Below, piece after piece: positions 35,363 to 47,112 of a DNA stretch of 64,000 nt. Below the pieces are notes generated by a model, which was not told the origin of the DNA, did not search any database, and saw only the letters and a program-made list of their open reading frames with translations. The stretch covers positions 19,957,772 through 20,021,771 of the forward strand of contig JAPTYO010000010.1 of assembly GCA_036873135.1 (NCBI GenBank), read 5' to 3'. This DNA comes from Clarkia xantiana subsp. parviflora (taxonomy: Eukaryota > Streptophyta > Magnoliopsida > Myrtales > Onagraceae). The first letter of the stretch is position 1; each line of letters opens with the position of its first letter. Both the position numbers and the translations under genes were made by a program.

Positions 35363-35944
35363 ATGGCGCCGTAATTGGTAGCCCGTTAATATATGTGGTT
35401 ACCTAAAATAATTAGGTAAATGTCACATTAGGGCTAATTGGGCCAGACCTAATTCCCATGTGACATGGGAGGCCCAAAATTGGGCCTCCCCCACAACATA
35501 AGTCGGCCGAAACCCTAGAAGGGAAGGGGGAGGATTTTCTCATATACCCCATTATATAAGGAGGTCTTGGGGTCACCTCCAAAACACACCTTGATCACAA
35601 CTCCTCCTAAGTTGTGATTTGAGAGAAATCCCTTTCTCTCTATAGTGCGTTCGGCCGGCCCCATAAACACAACTATTGGTGTGCCAAATTGCTTCCGAGC
35701 ATTCAGTTCAAGGTTCTGTCCCCGTTGAAGAATCGATCTGAGGATTCGCTGTGGAGCTTATACCGCGTAGGACTTCTTCTCACGAAGAACTTGTACGGGT
35801 TCCGACCGGAGGATCAGAACTCCCTCCACAACGTTCTTGGGCAGGAAAGCTATTGAGGTATGTGTACATTATTCCGTAGCGTAATTAGATTACTTACAAG
35901 TACACGTTTAGCATTCCGTAGTATTACGTCCCCGTAATCCAACA
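35363..35944 (+). repeat. LTR of long-leader copia family
   Basis: It matches the 3' LTR of element A from gccgtaattg to the end gtaatccaaca, with a TATA-like motif (attatataagg, about 35550). The left edge is fuzzy because it fuses to internal sequence. It is followed immediately by a second, partial LTR. Confidence 0.8.
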
Positions 35945-36245
35945 AGAAGTACCTCCATTGAGGAACTTGAGAGAAACCCTCTCACCCCTTAGTAGTGAAA
36001 GTTCGGCACCATCATCTCAGTCCGAGGTTCTGTCCCCGTTGAAGATTTGCTGTGGAGCTTATACCGCGTAGGACTTCTTCTCACGAAGAATTTGTACGGG
36101 TTCCGACCGGAGGATCAGAACTCCCTTCACATCGTTCTTGGGCAGGAAAGCTATTGAGGTATGTGTGCATTATTCCGCTGCGTATTTAGATTACTTGCAT
36201 GTACACGTTTAGCATTCCGTAGTATTACGTCCCCGTAATCCAACA
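35945..36245 (+). repeat. Partial 5' LTR of element A
   Basis: About 301 bp equivalent to the last 55% of the 3' LTR, from aagtacctccattgagg to gtaatccaaca. It abuts the end of a nearly complete LTR (35363-35944), giving an LTR-partial LTR tandem, and is followed by the PBS. Confidence 0.8.
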
Positions 36246-36892
36246 GTGGTATCAGAGCCAGGTTAGGAGTTCTTAAATTTTTGATAAACTGATGTTTTTG
36301 AATTTTTTTTATACCAAATTTTTTGTTTATGAACACCAAAATTTTTTGGGAAATTTTAAAACATGAAATCATGTGTTTGATCTTTAAAAACTTAAAATTT
36401 TCAGTATTTACATTTTTTTATGGATCAATACCGAATTTTTGGTTTAAATTTGACTTTAATGTTCATAATCTTCAAGAACATGATGAGTTTTATCAAGAAC
36501 ACTTTTTTTTGGATTCATGATCATGATAGAGTTTGATCTTAAAATTTGACAACTTTTCCAACTAGACATATTTGTGCCGAAAACCCTAGCCGAAAACCCT
36601 AGGGGTATTTTAGGTAAAAAAAATAATTTTCTTGGCCACCAAGTAATTTAAAAAATCGGCACAAATATAAAAAGGTATAAATTGCCATATTTTAATTTTA
36701 ATTAATGGTAACAACATATCTATAAGTTGGAAATATGGATAGGTTCACAATATAATATTGAAATATATATTAGCTATCAATATATATAGATAATAGATAT
36801 GGTTAATATATATTGATAGATTTAGTTGCTATAAAAGATTAAGAAAATATATTGTCTATATATATTTTAATCCCTAAAGATATATTTGACAA

Positions 36893-36893
<1 letters not shown>

Positions 36894-36938
<45 letters not shown>

Positions 36939-37038
36939 TATGGCCGAAATTTTTATATATATGTTTATATTGTTAATTGATTTACATCTTAAGGATAGAA
37001 TCTTGACAATATTTATATATATGTTTAAATATGTGCCG

Positions 37039-37096
<58 letters not shown>
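36894..37096. repeat. Two TA microsatellites in element A leader
   Basis: (TA)n at about 36895-36936 and 37040-37095. Open frames across them (tyrosine/isoleucine repeats) are artefacts. Confidence 0.9.
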
Positions 37097-37099
<3 letters not shown>

Positions 37100-38450
37100 C
37101 AATATTGGAAATTATTTTAAATAATTAATATTTCTTGGTGGCTAAGTTAAGTTTTTAGTGGATTTTAAAACCCTACTTAGCCCACAAGATATATTTCGGC
37201 CAAACCCAAGGGTTTCTGGGCCGATCCAATTGCTAAACCGGAGCGGGTTAAACCAATCCGGGTTTTCTTAATCAGGTGGACCTTTTTCGGGACGGGTCAA
37301 ACCGGAGCGGTTAAGTAGAACCTAACAAAACCAGTTTTGAGTGATGAACCGAACCGCTATCTTATTTTATTGAACAGTTTCAGACCAAACCGGTTTTTAA
37401 AATCGGACCGACTCGAACCAGATTTTTAAAATGGACCGAACCAAATTTTAAAATGTTCAATAAAATAGGATGTCAAATTTTAAATCCAAAACGTTTTCGA
37501 ACTTTAAAATTAGCCTAAACAGTGCTCTTAGGGTTTGCGTTTTTAATACGTTTTCGGTTAAAACCCTAATGGCTGGTTACGATTATGGGGATGGATCTCG
37601 GATATGTATGTTTTTGGGACTGGATTAAATTAGTGGGCTGAATTGCAATTGTTTACTTTCTGCAACATATATTAGAATTGTCGTCTTGACTTAGTCAAGC
37701 TAGCTGGATAATATATATTGCGAGCATTGAGCTCTGAGATTTAAATATATTGATTGTGCAATAGGATAGACATGCTATGCTGATTGAAAGTGCCTAGAAT
37801 CCATGTCTAGAAATTTTGCATGATTGATTGTAAGCATGAATTGCAAAACAGCTCCTAATGTTTTCAAAACGTTTTCAAAACCGAAAATTTCAGTCGCCAA
37901 TTATGCATGATGTGTGCGGAAGTTGCATGTTTTGACACGTATGCTAGAATGTTCGGGACTAAAAGCATGTGATAATTTACTTTACGTAGAATTATGTATG
38001 CTAGGAACATTAAACGCATGACGCGTAAGCATGTTGTTTGGTTTGTTCGATGTTTATGGCGTGATATAGTGTTATGCATGCATAAATTATCGGATAATTC
38101 TTTTAAATCAAAAGGGCCTTGGGAAAGCCAAGATCGGGTATGCTTATTATGAAAATTACCGTTCCGGTAATTTGCAACATAATAACCATTTTTTCAAAAA
38201 GCTGATCTATTGGATTGAAGACGACAGTGGTGTGAACTCTTTCACAATAACCCCTTCCCTCGGTTTACTGGCGGTCGGTTTGGTTTAGTGACTGAAGGAT
38301 CACTATTCGTCATATTCCATCTTAATAGATAATTCGATGTTTGCAATTCTGTCAAAATGTTGTTGTCTTCCTAACTTTGCATGATTATCAATGTTTTAGT
38401 TTTTAATAGCTGGGTCGGTACGCTTTTATAAACCATACAATCTGGATGGT

Positions 38451-39011
38451 ATGGATTACGAGGCGTGGAGTGAGATGGCGAGAGAAAGTCATATAGCATG
38501 CGATGCACACGGCTGTATCATGGCTATAAGAGAGAAGATGTTGGTACCGCCTGACAACAACCTAGTTCCCAGAATAGGGAATATAAGCTTGGGAGATAAG
38601 AAAGCTTGCAAGGTGATATTGGCAGCCTTGGATAGAGAGGTTGCAGAGGACTTCACACTCAATTATTCTGCTGTTCAGCTTTGGGCTGCCCTTAAATTCC
38701 GTTTTGGTAGTGGAAAGGCAGCTGAAGCAAGAAAAGTAATAATGGAGTATGATGACCTACTTTCAAATGACATCAGCGTAAAACATGTGTGTAACCGAAG
38801 GATCGAAAGAACCAATTGGAGAAAGATAATCAATATCGCACAGGGATATCCGATATCATGGTTTGCTGATGATTATGGACTAAGATACTTAATTGATGCA
38901 GTTAAGTATTCCATGTTCCTATTCAAGGAAAGCAACCAAAAGGAGACTGAAAAGTTCCCCCGTGCACTACCGCAAGAGGACAAAGGAAATAGCAGAGGAA
39001 ACAGGATCTAA
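38451..39011 (+). pseudogene. Element A gag remnant
   Basis: A 186-codon frame with gag-like features: LGDKKACKVILAALDREVAEDF, then LWAALKFRFGSGKAAEARKV, typical of the UBN2-type copia gag (a small alpha-helical domain with an LW..L..RFG segment). After about residue 118 the sequence no longer looks like gag, and the CCHC knuckle is missing. Probably inactive. Confidence 0.55.
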
Positions 39012-40859
39012 TTGGTCCTCAAACGAGATCCGTAGTATGACAAATACTACTGATTTTGTACTGTAAAAGGTACGCCTCGTTTGCCACATATATGAAACCG
39101 TTAAATGTTTCATATCACTAAGTCTACTTGTATGATTCACTTGTGAATTTCTTTCAGGGACGTTGGTGAAGATGACTGGAGTTTTCCTTTTCAACTTTAT
39201 TTTCCTTTACCTCTAAAAGCTTTATAATGTACAGTACCAGTGTCTATATATTCTCTTACTATCAATAAATGTTTGACATTAGTTAATTGTGATTCGGAAT
39301 TATTGAAGTAAAGTAGTAACCATTCGATTCATGACATGGTCTACTTATCAAAATTAATCGACCCGGTTAAACGCGCCAGATCCGAAACATACAACTAATT
39401 CGAGATTCTTCCAGTAAAACGGTTGAATCAAACAAACATTAACTCACCTAATCAAACATCCATCGATTGCAAAGTTCCAAAAGAAACCAACCGAAAATTA
39501 CATCCTTATTTTTTAAGTACTCCATTAAATGATAAGTATCCCGGATAATGTGCATGAAAACCCGATTTGATTTTAAACTTGGAAACTAAAACGATTTTGA
39601 AACCATGGACTATACCTGGTATAAGGCACGTGGCGCATGTCACCTCGAGAGACGGGACATATCGTTTTAAAAGTACAAATTTAATGATGTGTTTTGATAA
39701 ATGAATGCTGAATTTTCGTTTGTAATCCTTTGGAAATAACCCATTGATGACTACAGTGGTTAGAAGTATGCTTTAATGCTACTACGATCGAGTAGTACAT
39801 CAACTACAGCATTAAGCAAGAGCTCAAATGCATATTCCATGAGGTGGATAAGTCTCTGGATGAGTTAACAAACGAAAGGAAGTAGTCAGTAAAATGACAC
39901 TCCCACTATAAGCCTTTAACGAAAAGTTTGGCTAAGCAATTATATTATTAAATACTTCGAGAAACATAGTTTAAAATTATATTATGTTAGAACTCAACAT
40001 TAATTGTTCCTACGAGATGAAATTAAGTTGATTCATTTTAATGTAACACTATGTTCTAATAAGATCGGTTAACGCATTACCATAAAAGCTAAGAAATTAT
40101 ACGGGTAAAACCTTATAATAAAGTAGCATTAATTTGCGCATTAAACAAGTATTTATTAAGAGTACGGTCTACTCTTAAAAGATACAAGTTTAAAATTAGC
40201 TTGGATTAATAGTAACGCGGTCGAACATGACACATTATAAGAATTTGAGGATAGATATCCAATGCTTTGCAGAACGAAACAGACATAGTACTGATCGAAT
40301 CAATAAATGGTTAACGGAGATTCTCAGGTCCCACTTACTTCAAGTGGGAGAATGATATAGCATTAGTAAATGCATTAGTGAATGACATGGTAAATGATGA
40401 TGGAAACATCCTCATAATAAATCCAGTGGGAGGGCTCACTCCCCCTCACATAATCATCACTAAATGTTAATGCGAATCAAGTCGGACCTGATAATCATAA
40501 TGCTGAGCTAATACAACTGCCCATTATTCCTAGTGGGAGGGAAACAACCAACTTGGTTCCATATCCCAGTGATCAAGGAATAAATCTCGGAGGTAAAATC
40601 CCGAGACCAAGAGGTCATTCTAAGGAAGTTATATATCAAAGTTCAAGCACCGTCATTGTTCCCAGTGGGAGTGATGCTCCGAAAAGAATCATTATTCCGA
40701 GTGGGAGTAACGACCATGCTATAGATGGGTTAACGAGCCTAGACATAGTCAAAGGCAACGAACTTCTGTCAAAGAAGTAACCCATCAAGTGAGACATTCG
40801 TTCACGAACCAGTGACGGTTCAGCAAGCAATATAAAAAAAAAAAAAAAAACCTCTAACG

Positions 40860-42373
40860 AGGGAATGGAGGAAAACAATGGAGGATGAAATTGCCTAAAT
40901 AAGAACAAATTCGGTTTTGGTCTTCAGTTGATTTACCTGCTAACCGCAGAGCTAGGAAGTAAAATTTTAGAATTCACTACTGATGGAAAAGTTGAGTGTT
41001 GCAAAACTCGAATGATTGCGAAAGGATATACCCAAAATTAACGGAGTGTACTTTGATGAAACATACTCACCAACTGTGCGTTATACCACAGTTAGGGCCA
41101 TCTTTGCCCTTGTTGCATGTCTCGATCTAGAGCTGCACCAAATGGATGTTAAGACCGCATTCCTCCATGGAAACCTGTAGGAAGAGATCTATATGGAGCA
41201 GCCAGAGGGTTTTATTACTCCTGACAAAGAAGATAAAGTTTGCAAACTCCAAAGGTCTGTTTACGGTCTTAAACACTCGTCTCGGCAATGGTATCGCAGA
41301 TTCCACGAGGAGATCGTTGGAAACAGATTAGTGAACCTTCACGAGATCCCTGCGTTTACACCAAGACCTTCGGGTCTAATTATATCATCATAACCTTATA
41401 CGTAGATGACATACTCATTGATGCGAACGATGTGAGTTTCATGAACAAATAAAAATCCTGGCTAGCATCAGCATTTGAGATGAAAGACATGGGAGAGGCC
41501 ACGTACATCTTAGGCATTAAAATTGTCCGAGATCGTGCCGCCCGGAGATTGTGTCTGTCTCAAGAATCATATATCAACAAACTGTTGAAAAGATTCAGAA
41601 TGCTTGATGCAAAACCCGTGGATACGCTGGTTGTGTTCGGGTGCGCGCTGTCAAAGCGTGATGGCCCGAAGAACCAGCGGGAGCGTGAGCAGATAAAGAA
41701 TGCAGAGTATCTGAGCAAGGTAGGAAGTCTAATGTATGCCATGCTCTGTACTCGTCCGGATATCTGTTATGTTGTGGGCCTAGTAGCAATATTCCAATAA
41801 GATCCTAGTTATCAACATCTAAAGGCCATGAAACGAATTATAAGATATCTGAAAGGTACTGCCGACTATGTTCTGTGCTATGAGGGCAAACAGATAGAAT
41901 TGACCGGTTATAGTGAAGCCGACCACTGTGGCGATCCGGATGATCGTAAGTCCACCACAAGAGGGGTTTTCCTCCTTGCCAATGCTGCCATATCATGGGT
42001 AAGCAAGAAGCAATCATGTGTCGCGCTTTCCACTATGGAATTGAAATTCGTTGACCTCTCCAAAAACGCGCAAGAAGCAGTCTGGCTGAAAAGGCTTCTT
42101 ACTGCATTAATTGGCAATGGCAAGAAGAGTAAACCTGTGAAGGTATACTCCGACAGTCAGGCAGCCATTGCAGCAGTTAAGAATCCAAAGTACCATAGTA
42201 GGACCAAACATATTGATGTGAAATACAATTATGCTAAATATGTTCTAGAAGACAATATAATCGCTTTAGAATACTTGTCCACAGAAAATATGGTCGCGGA
42301 CCCATTGACTAAGCCATTACGTAGAGAGATTTTCGAAAAGCACGTAAAATTGCCTGGATTACGTAGGGCTTAA
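40860..42373 (+). pseudogene. Element A RT and RNase H, disrupted
   Basis: RT begins near 40870 and shows HQMDVKTAFLHGNL followed by a stop (about 41137-41180), SVYGLKHSSRQWY (about 41258-41295), a YVDD box near 41402 and YILGIKIVRDRAARRLC. The RNase H part has YSEADHCGDPDDRKSTTRG, ISWVSKKQSCVALST, VYSDSQAAIAAVKNPKYH and KHIDVKYNYAK, and ends at 42373. Stops or frameshifts occur near 41040, 41179, 41330 and 41800. Confidence 0.88.
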
Positions 42374-43500
42374 TAAGTGGCTTGTATAAGTGATGGCATT
42401 TTGAAATTTGAAATAATATTTCGATTGAATAAAAGAACTGCAAATTGAGTATATGATCTATCGACGTCATAATGATAAATAACATCGGATTTTAAGGTCT
42501 ATAAACTAAGTCGTAGGAAGAGGTAAAATTCTTCCACCATAATTATGTCGAATGTGAACCATGCCTCGTCACACAGGCATGGTCATCTTGTAGGAGAGGG
42601 GGACCTCTACCACAACAAGATTGGCTAAGAACCAGGGGGATAAACCTGATTAAACGAAACGATAACTTATTCACGCTTACAACATGACTTAATCTTCGTT
42701 TTGTAAATCGTCGTGTTGGACTCTGTCCATCATTAAAATCACATTCAGGGCCAGATGAAAGATTCTGCGATAGCATGATTGACATATCTCATCCATGGCT
42801 TGTCCAGGTGTGCTATCGACGCGTGTTTCATACTGCGCGTGCCATGTTCGAGCACGGGGTCATGCTCGGTTGTGCTAGCTAGAATCCTTGTGATTCAAAA
42901 GGTGCATACTTCTTCACCTTGAGCGTGTGATTGATCCCGGGTGTCTTATGAAGAGGCACCCAAAGTATCCTCTCGGACTCAGAACTTATACCTAAGGTCT
43001 GGCTCAATGTTCGCTTCCCGGCGTACGAGCGCAGAGCCAAAGAAAACGGTCAAGTGACCACATCTTGGAAACCGGTTGAGTTAGACTAAGGGTATAAGCT
43101 ATGGGGATGGTCATATTCACCTATAATTCACCGACTCTTGTGTTCACTAGGTGGCCACCAACCGGATAATAGTTGAAGGTTGTGAACACTTGTACGGATG
43201 CCCTGGAGAAGTATTCCTATGTGGAAAACTGTGCAATTGGAGAATTATCAGTTGACCAAGGATACAGTGCGGTACATGTTTTATTTTTAACAGGATTTAT
43301 TTACAAAAGGGAATCAACGTTCTACGGGCGCTACAACACTCCTAACAAATAAGTAGCACGATGCCCGTCGTATCCGCCGGTCGCACGGCAAACCTCGTAT
43401 GAACTCTTTGGAGACGGAGACAATGACTGAAGACTGAGAAATTGATGTTATTGGATGACAATACATTAACATGCACCCTCCCATTCCGGCGAGTGGGAGC
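42374..43500 (+). repeat. Conserved 3' region of the long-leader copia family
   Basis: About 1.1 kb between the RNase H stop and the PPT. The same region is present in elements 3 (24282-25380) and D (47113-48250) at high similarity. It has no sense-strand frame. In elements 3 and D the antisense strand is open for 90-111 codons; here that frame is closed early. Confidence 0.75.
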
Positions 43501-44053
43501 TATTAGCATATGGTGATGTGGAGCCGTAATTGTTAGCCCGTTAACATTAAGGATATTATCCAAGATAATTGGGTAAATGTCACATTAGGTTAATTGGGCT
43601 TGACCTAATTCCTAATTGACATGGGAGGCCCATGTGTGGTTCGGACGGACCTAGTCCCACATTGGTTGGAGTGGACTTTTGTCCACTTCACCACTCCTAT
43701 ATATAGGGGAATCACCTAAGGGGTTTATTCACTCATTCATAATAAAGTACCTCCATTGAGGAACTTGAGAGAAACCCTCTCTCCCCGTAGTAGTAATTTT
43801 CGGTGCACATCTTAGTCCGAGGTTCTGTCCCCGTTGAAGAATCGATCAGAGGCTTTGTTGTGGAGCTTATACCGCGTAGGACTTCTTCTCACGAAGAACT
43901 TGTACGGGTTTCGACTGGAGGATCACAACTCCCTCCACATCGTTCTTGGGCAGGAAAGCTATTGAGGTATGTGTACATTATTCTGCTGCGTAGTTAGATT
44001 ACTTGCATGTACACGTTTAGCATTCCGTAGTATTACGTCCCCGTAATCCAACA
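43501..44053 (+). repeat. 3' LTR of element A
   Basis: 553 bp, starting tattagcatatgg (the usual TG is TA here) and ending gtaatccaaca. TATA-like ctatatatagg lies at about 43697. It follows the PPT directly. Confidence 0.85.
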
Positions 44054-45004
44054 ACCTGGCAGTCCGACCTCAAGCCTTCGGGGTCGGACCTCCCGTCCGA
44101 CCCCGAAAGTCCCGACACCCTTCTGACGTGTAGTATTCCCGCCCAAGGGGTGTACGCGACGTCCAAATTACTGTCATCCAAACCGTCCCTCGCGACGACC
44201 CGAACTCACTTTGCACGTCCGACACTTAGAAAATATCATGAACTCCTCCATGCTTACTAAGGGCTTAATCCCTTTATTATTTGTTAACTGAGCTCTTTTA
44301 GGAGTTAACGGTGTCATTAACCACATTAATCTCCTTTGAGCCTATATATAGAACCTCGCCCCTTTTCATTTAATAAGTTAATATGACTTGAAATATTTAT
44401 GCTCTGCCTTCTCTCTACTTTATCTCTCTAGAACGATGTACTAATTTAGGCATCAGAGAGGGTTCATCGAGTACCACCCCCCCCCCCCCCTCTGTGGTCT
44501 CGATGTTGCCTCTTTTGCAGGTGTTAGGGGGAACGCACGCGGACTACACAGGAACGACGTCCCGACGTTTGGGAGTCTCAACAATCCGTCAAAAAACCTT
44601 ACGACCCTCGAGTCAACGACCGGACGTACGAACGACTAGATGTATGACTAACTACATGTACGGACACCCAAACACTTAGCCATTTTAAGGGCTTGCAAAC
44701 CTCCGACGGTCCGACATTCCGACGGTCCGAGACTCCGACAGTCCAAGACTCCGACACTCCGACATTCCGAAAGTCCGACGGTCCGACACTCCGACATTCC
44801 GACGCTCCGACAGTCCGACACTTTGAAATACGACAACTCGAAGTACAGACTACCCGATATCACGAAGGATCCGACGTCAGCGATCGAACCCAACGAGCAT
44901 TTCGAAGGGATCAGATCGCGAAGGAAGTAATTTCAAAAATAAGATTGTTATTCGGATCGACACCCCGTCAACCCGATACACGCGTCTTAACAATTATCAT
45001 ATGA
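44054..45004 (+). mobile_element. Ty3/gypsy-like LTR remnant
   Basis: GC-richer DNA than its neighbours. A TATA-like motif (cctatatatagaacc, about 44340), a transcribed-leader-like stretch (ctctagaacgatgtactaatttaggcatc, abridged) and a C-run precede gatgttgcctcttttgcagg. This order resembles the 3' half of LTRs of plant Tat/Retand-type gypsy elements. Neither end nor a PBS is certain. It also contains the 8-bp tandem repeat listed next. Confidence 0.4.
44703..44822. repeat. 8-bp tandem repeat, 15 units
   Basis: Fifteen contiguous units of CCGACNNT type (ccgacggt, ccgacatt, ccgacact, ccgacagt, and single variants ccgagact, ccaagact, ccgaaagt, ccgacgct) with no length change over 120 bp. Confidence 0.95.
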
Positions 45005-45361
45005 ATCTAACCCTAATTATGTCCTAATTCAACATCGTAATTTTGGCCAAAATTTTAAATAAAAAATTCCATATGTTTCGTCCGAAATCAAGGTTACTTG
45101 GGGCCTAAGAAATTAAAATTTTACTTTGTTATTCTTAACATGGTTCGGCTGAAACTAACAATTAGGGTTAGTGGTCAACTTTTACTAAGATCAATAATCC
45201 AATGTTCAATTTTAATCAAGGTCACGTTTTTCTTGAAAATCATGAACATGAACATCAGTTTTACCAAAAACACTCAATTTCATGAATATCGATTTTACTA
45301 AAAACTCAAGAACACCAATTTTATCAAAATCATGAACTCCCTACGCAGGCTCTAATACCAA
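45005..45361 (-). mobile_element. Leader and PBS of copia element B (minus strand)
   Basis: Minus strand. The PBS, ttggtattagagcc as read on minus (45348-45361), borders the LTR beginning at 45362. The following ~340 bp resembles the leader of element D (54480-54750), with blocks such as cttgaaaatcatgaacat. The rest of element B is missing, replaced at about 45005 by the gypsy-like segment. Confidence 0.65.
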
Positions 45362-45620
45362 TGATGGATATATGAGATATATACTACGGAACAAAACACT
45401 TTTACATGCCAAGTAAACTAATTACGCAGCGGAATAGGGACACATGCTAGTTTATTATTTTCCGTAGACCCAAGATCTTGAGGGGAGTTCGCGGTCCGCA
45501 GGACGGCTCCTGTAAGGATTCTTGTTAAGAAATCACCTACAATGAATGGTCTCCACGGCAGAGCCTCTTTCAATTCTTCGGCAAGATGGATCTTCGGGAT
45601 AATTGCTCGAAGCAATTTGG

Positions 45621-46194
45621 TAGGGGTGAAACCAAAATCCGGTTGGTCCGAAAAACCGGTGAAAACCGAACCGGTCCGGACCGAAAAAACCGAATCCGAA
45701 ATTTACGGTTTGGTTTTTGGTCGGATTTTTTTACTCTAGTTCGGTTTTTCGGTTCGGATTTTGAGCTTTGAGGACCGTGGGGACCGAACCGACCGTTATG
45801 CTAACTAAATATGTAAAATATATACTATATTAGTTGATATTAATCAATATAATTAATTAATTAGGTTAAAAAAATTATAAAATAGTCACTTATGAATATT
45901 ATTTTTTCTAATTTTGTTTTATAATTTATTTAATTATATTAATTGACGTTATTTTTCATTTCGGTTTGATAAATTCCATGAAAATAATGAGAATTTTAAA
46001 CGGTGATTGTAAATTTTTGATTTTCGGTTTAAACCGAAAACCGAACCGAAAAAACCGTACTACCAATGGATGGTTTATTTTTCCTCATACGGTTTTTTGG
46101 TCGGATTTTTTAAAGGAAAAAACCCGGACCGAAAATATGGGTAACCGACCGAACCAAGCAAAAAACCGGTCCGACCGGTCCGGTTTCACCCCTA
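45621..46194. mobile_element. Non-autonomous hAT element in the element B LTR
   Basis: 574 bp with terminal inverted repeats TAGGGGTGAAACC/GGTTTCACCCCTA and a perfect 8-bp target duplication, caatttgg (45613-45620 and 46195-46202). Both subterminal regions are rich in accgg/ccggt and ttcggt motifs. It has no transposase. The 8-bp duplication is diagnostic for hAT. Confidence 0.93.
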
Positions 46195-46494
46195 CAATTT
46201 GGCACCTCCTTGTGTATAGCGATTGGCCGAAATAGTGTAATAGGGAGGAGGGATTTCTCGTGTCTCAACACTTAGTAGAAAGAGTGATTAACCCTGAATA
46301 AATCCCTAACCCTCTTTATTTATAAGAAGAGGTGAGCAAAACCCACCTAGAGAAATAAACCTAGTTCGGACGGCCCCACAAGTAAAGGAGAGGCCCAATT
46401 TTGGGCCTCTAATGTCAATTGGGATTTTAGGCAAGGCCCAAAATCCCTAATGTAACATTACCCAATTACTTAGGTGTTGGGCTAATGTTAAAGG

Positions 46495-46878
46495 TGTTAG
46501 ATTACTTGGAGTAATCACTACGAATACTAAAATCATGGTACATGCTAGTAATCGAAATTATGCAGCGGAAGATTCGCACATACCTCTACAGTTGTCCATA
46601 GTCCCAAGATCTGTGCAGGAGGGAGTTCACGATCCTCCGATCGTCACCCGTAGGGATTCTTGTGAAAGAAGCCCTACGTGGTATATTCTTCACAGCAAAA
46701 CCTCTGATCGATTCTTGGCAAGGGACGGATCTCTGGAGTGTTTGCTCGAAGGTTAATTGGCACACCCTTGGTTGTGATGTGGTTCGGCCGAATATGTGGT
46801 GTCTCTGGGGAGGATGGTTTTTCTCTCTAAAAGACTCCAAGGAAGGATTAAGGATTAACCTAATAAAACCCCTAACAC

Positions 46879-46909
<31 letters not shown>

Positions 46910-47112
46910 GAGGAGTAAAGTGGACAAAAGTTCACTTTACCCACCTACATAATTCGGCCGGCCACTATGCATAGGGAGGCCCAATTTTGGGCCTCTCATA
47001 TCAATTGGGATTTGGTCTGGCCCAATGTCCTAATGTGACATGTACCCAATTAACTTAGGTTAACACCATATAATGGGCTTCCATTTACGACGCCCAACAC
47101 CATATGCTTACA
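46495..47112 (-). repeat. 3' LTR of element D
   Basis: 618 bp, read on minus TGTAAGCATATGGTG...AATCTAACA. It carries a TA run (about 46884-46909) that is almost absent from the 5' LTR, explaining most of the length difference. TATA sits in that run. Confidence 0.9.

Larger units (their letters stand above)
35945..44053 (+). mobile_element. Copia element A, long-leader family, no integrase recognised
   Basis: It has a partial 5' LTR (35945-36245), a PBS (tggtatcagagcc, 36247-36259), a ~2.2 kb leader with two TA microsatellites, a gag remnant (38451-39011), a ~1.4 kb block without recognisable domains, a linker with repeated agtgggag motifs (40340-40710), RT and RNase H (about 40860-42373), a 1.1 kb 3' region, a PPT (gagtgggag, 43491-43499) and a 3' LTR (43501-44053). 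The frames are broken. I could find neither the HHCC nor the DDE motifs of integrase. Confidence 0.8.

Noticed and set aside
44648..44893. Serine/cysteine/arginine repeat protein on either strand near 44.7 kb
   Set aside because: The 8-bp repeat has a period not divisible by three and gives repeat peptides in all frames; no independent coding support.
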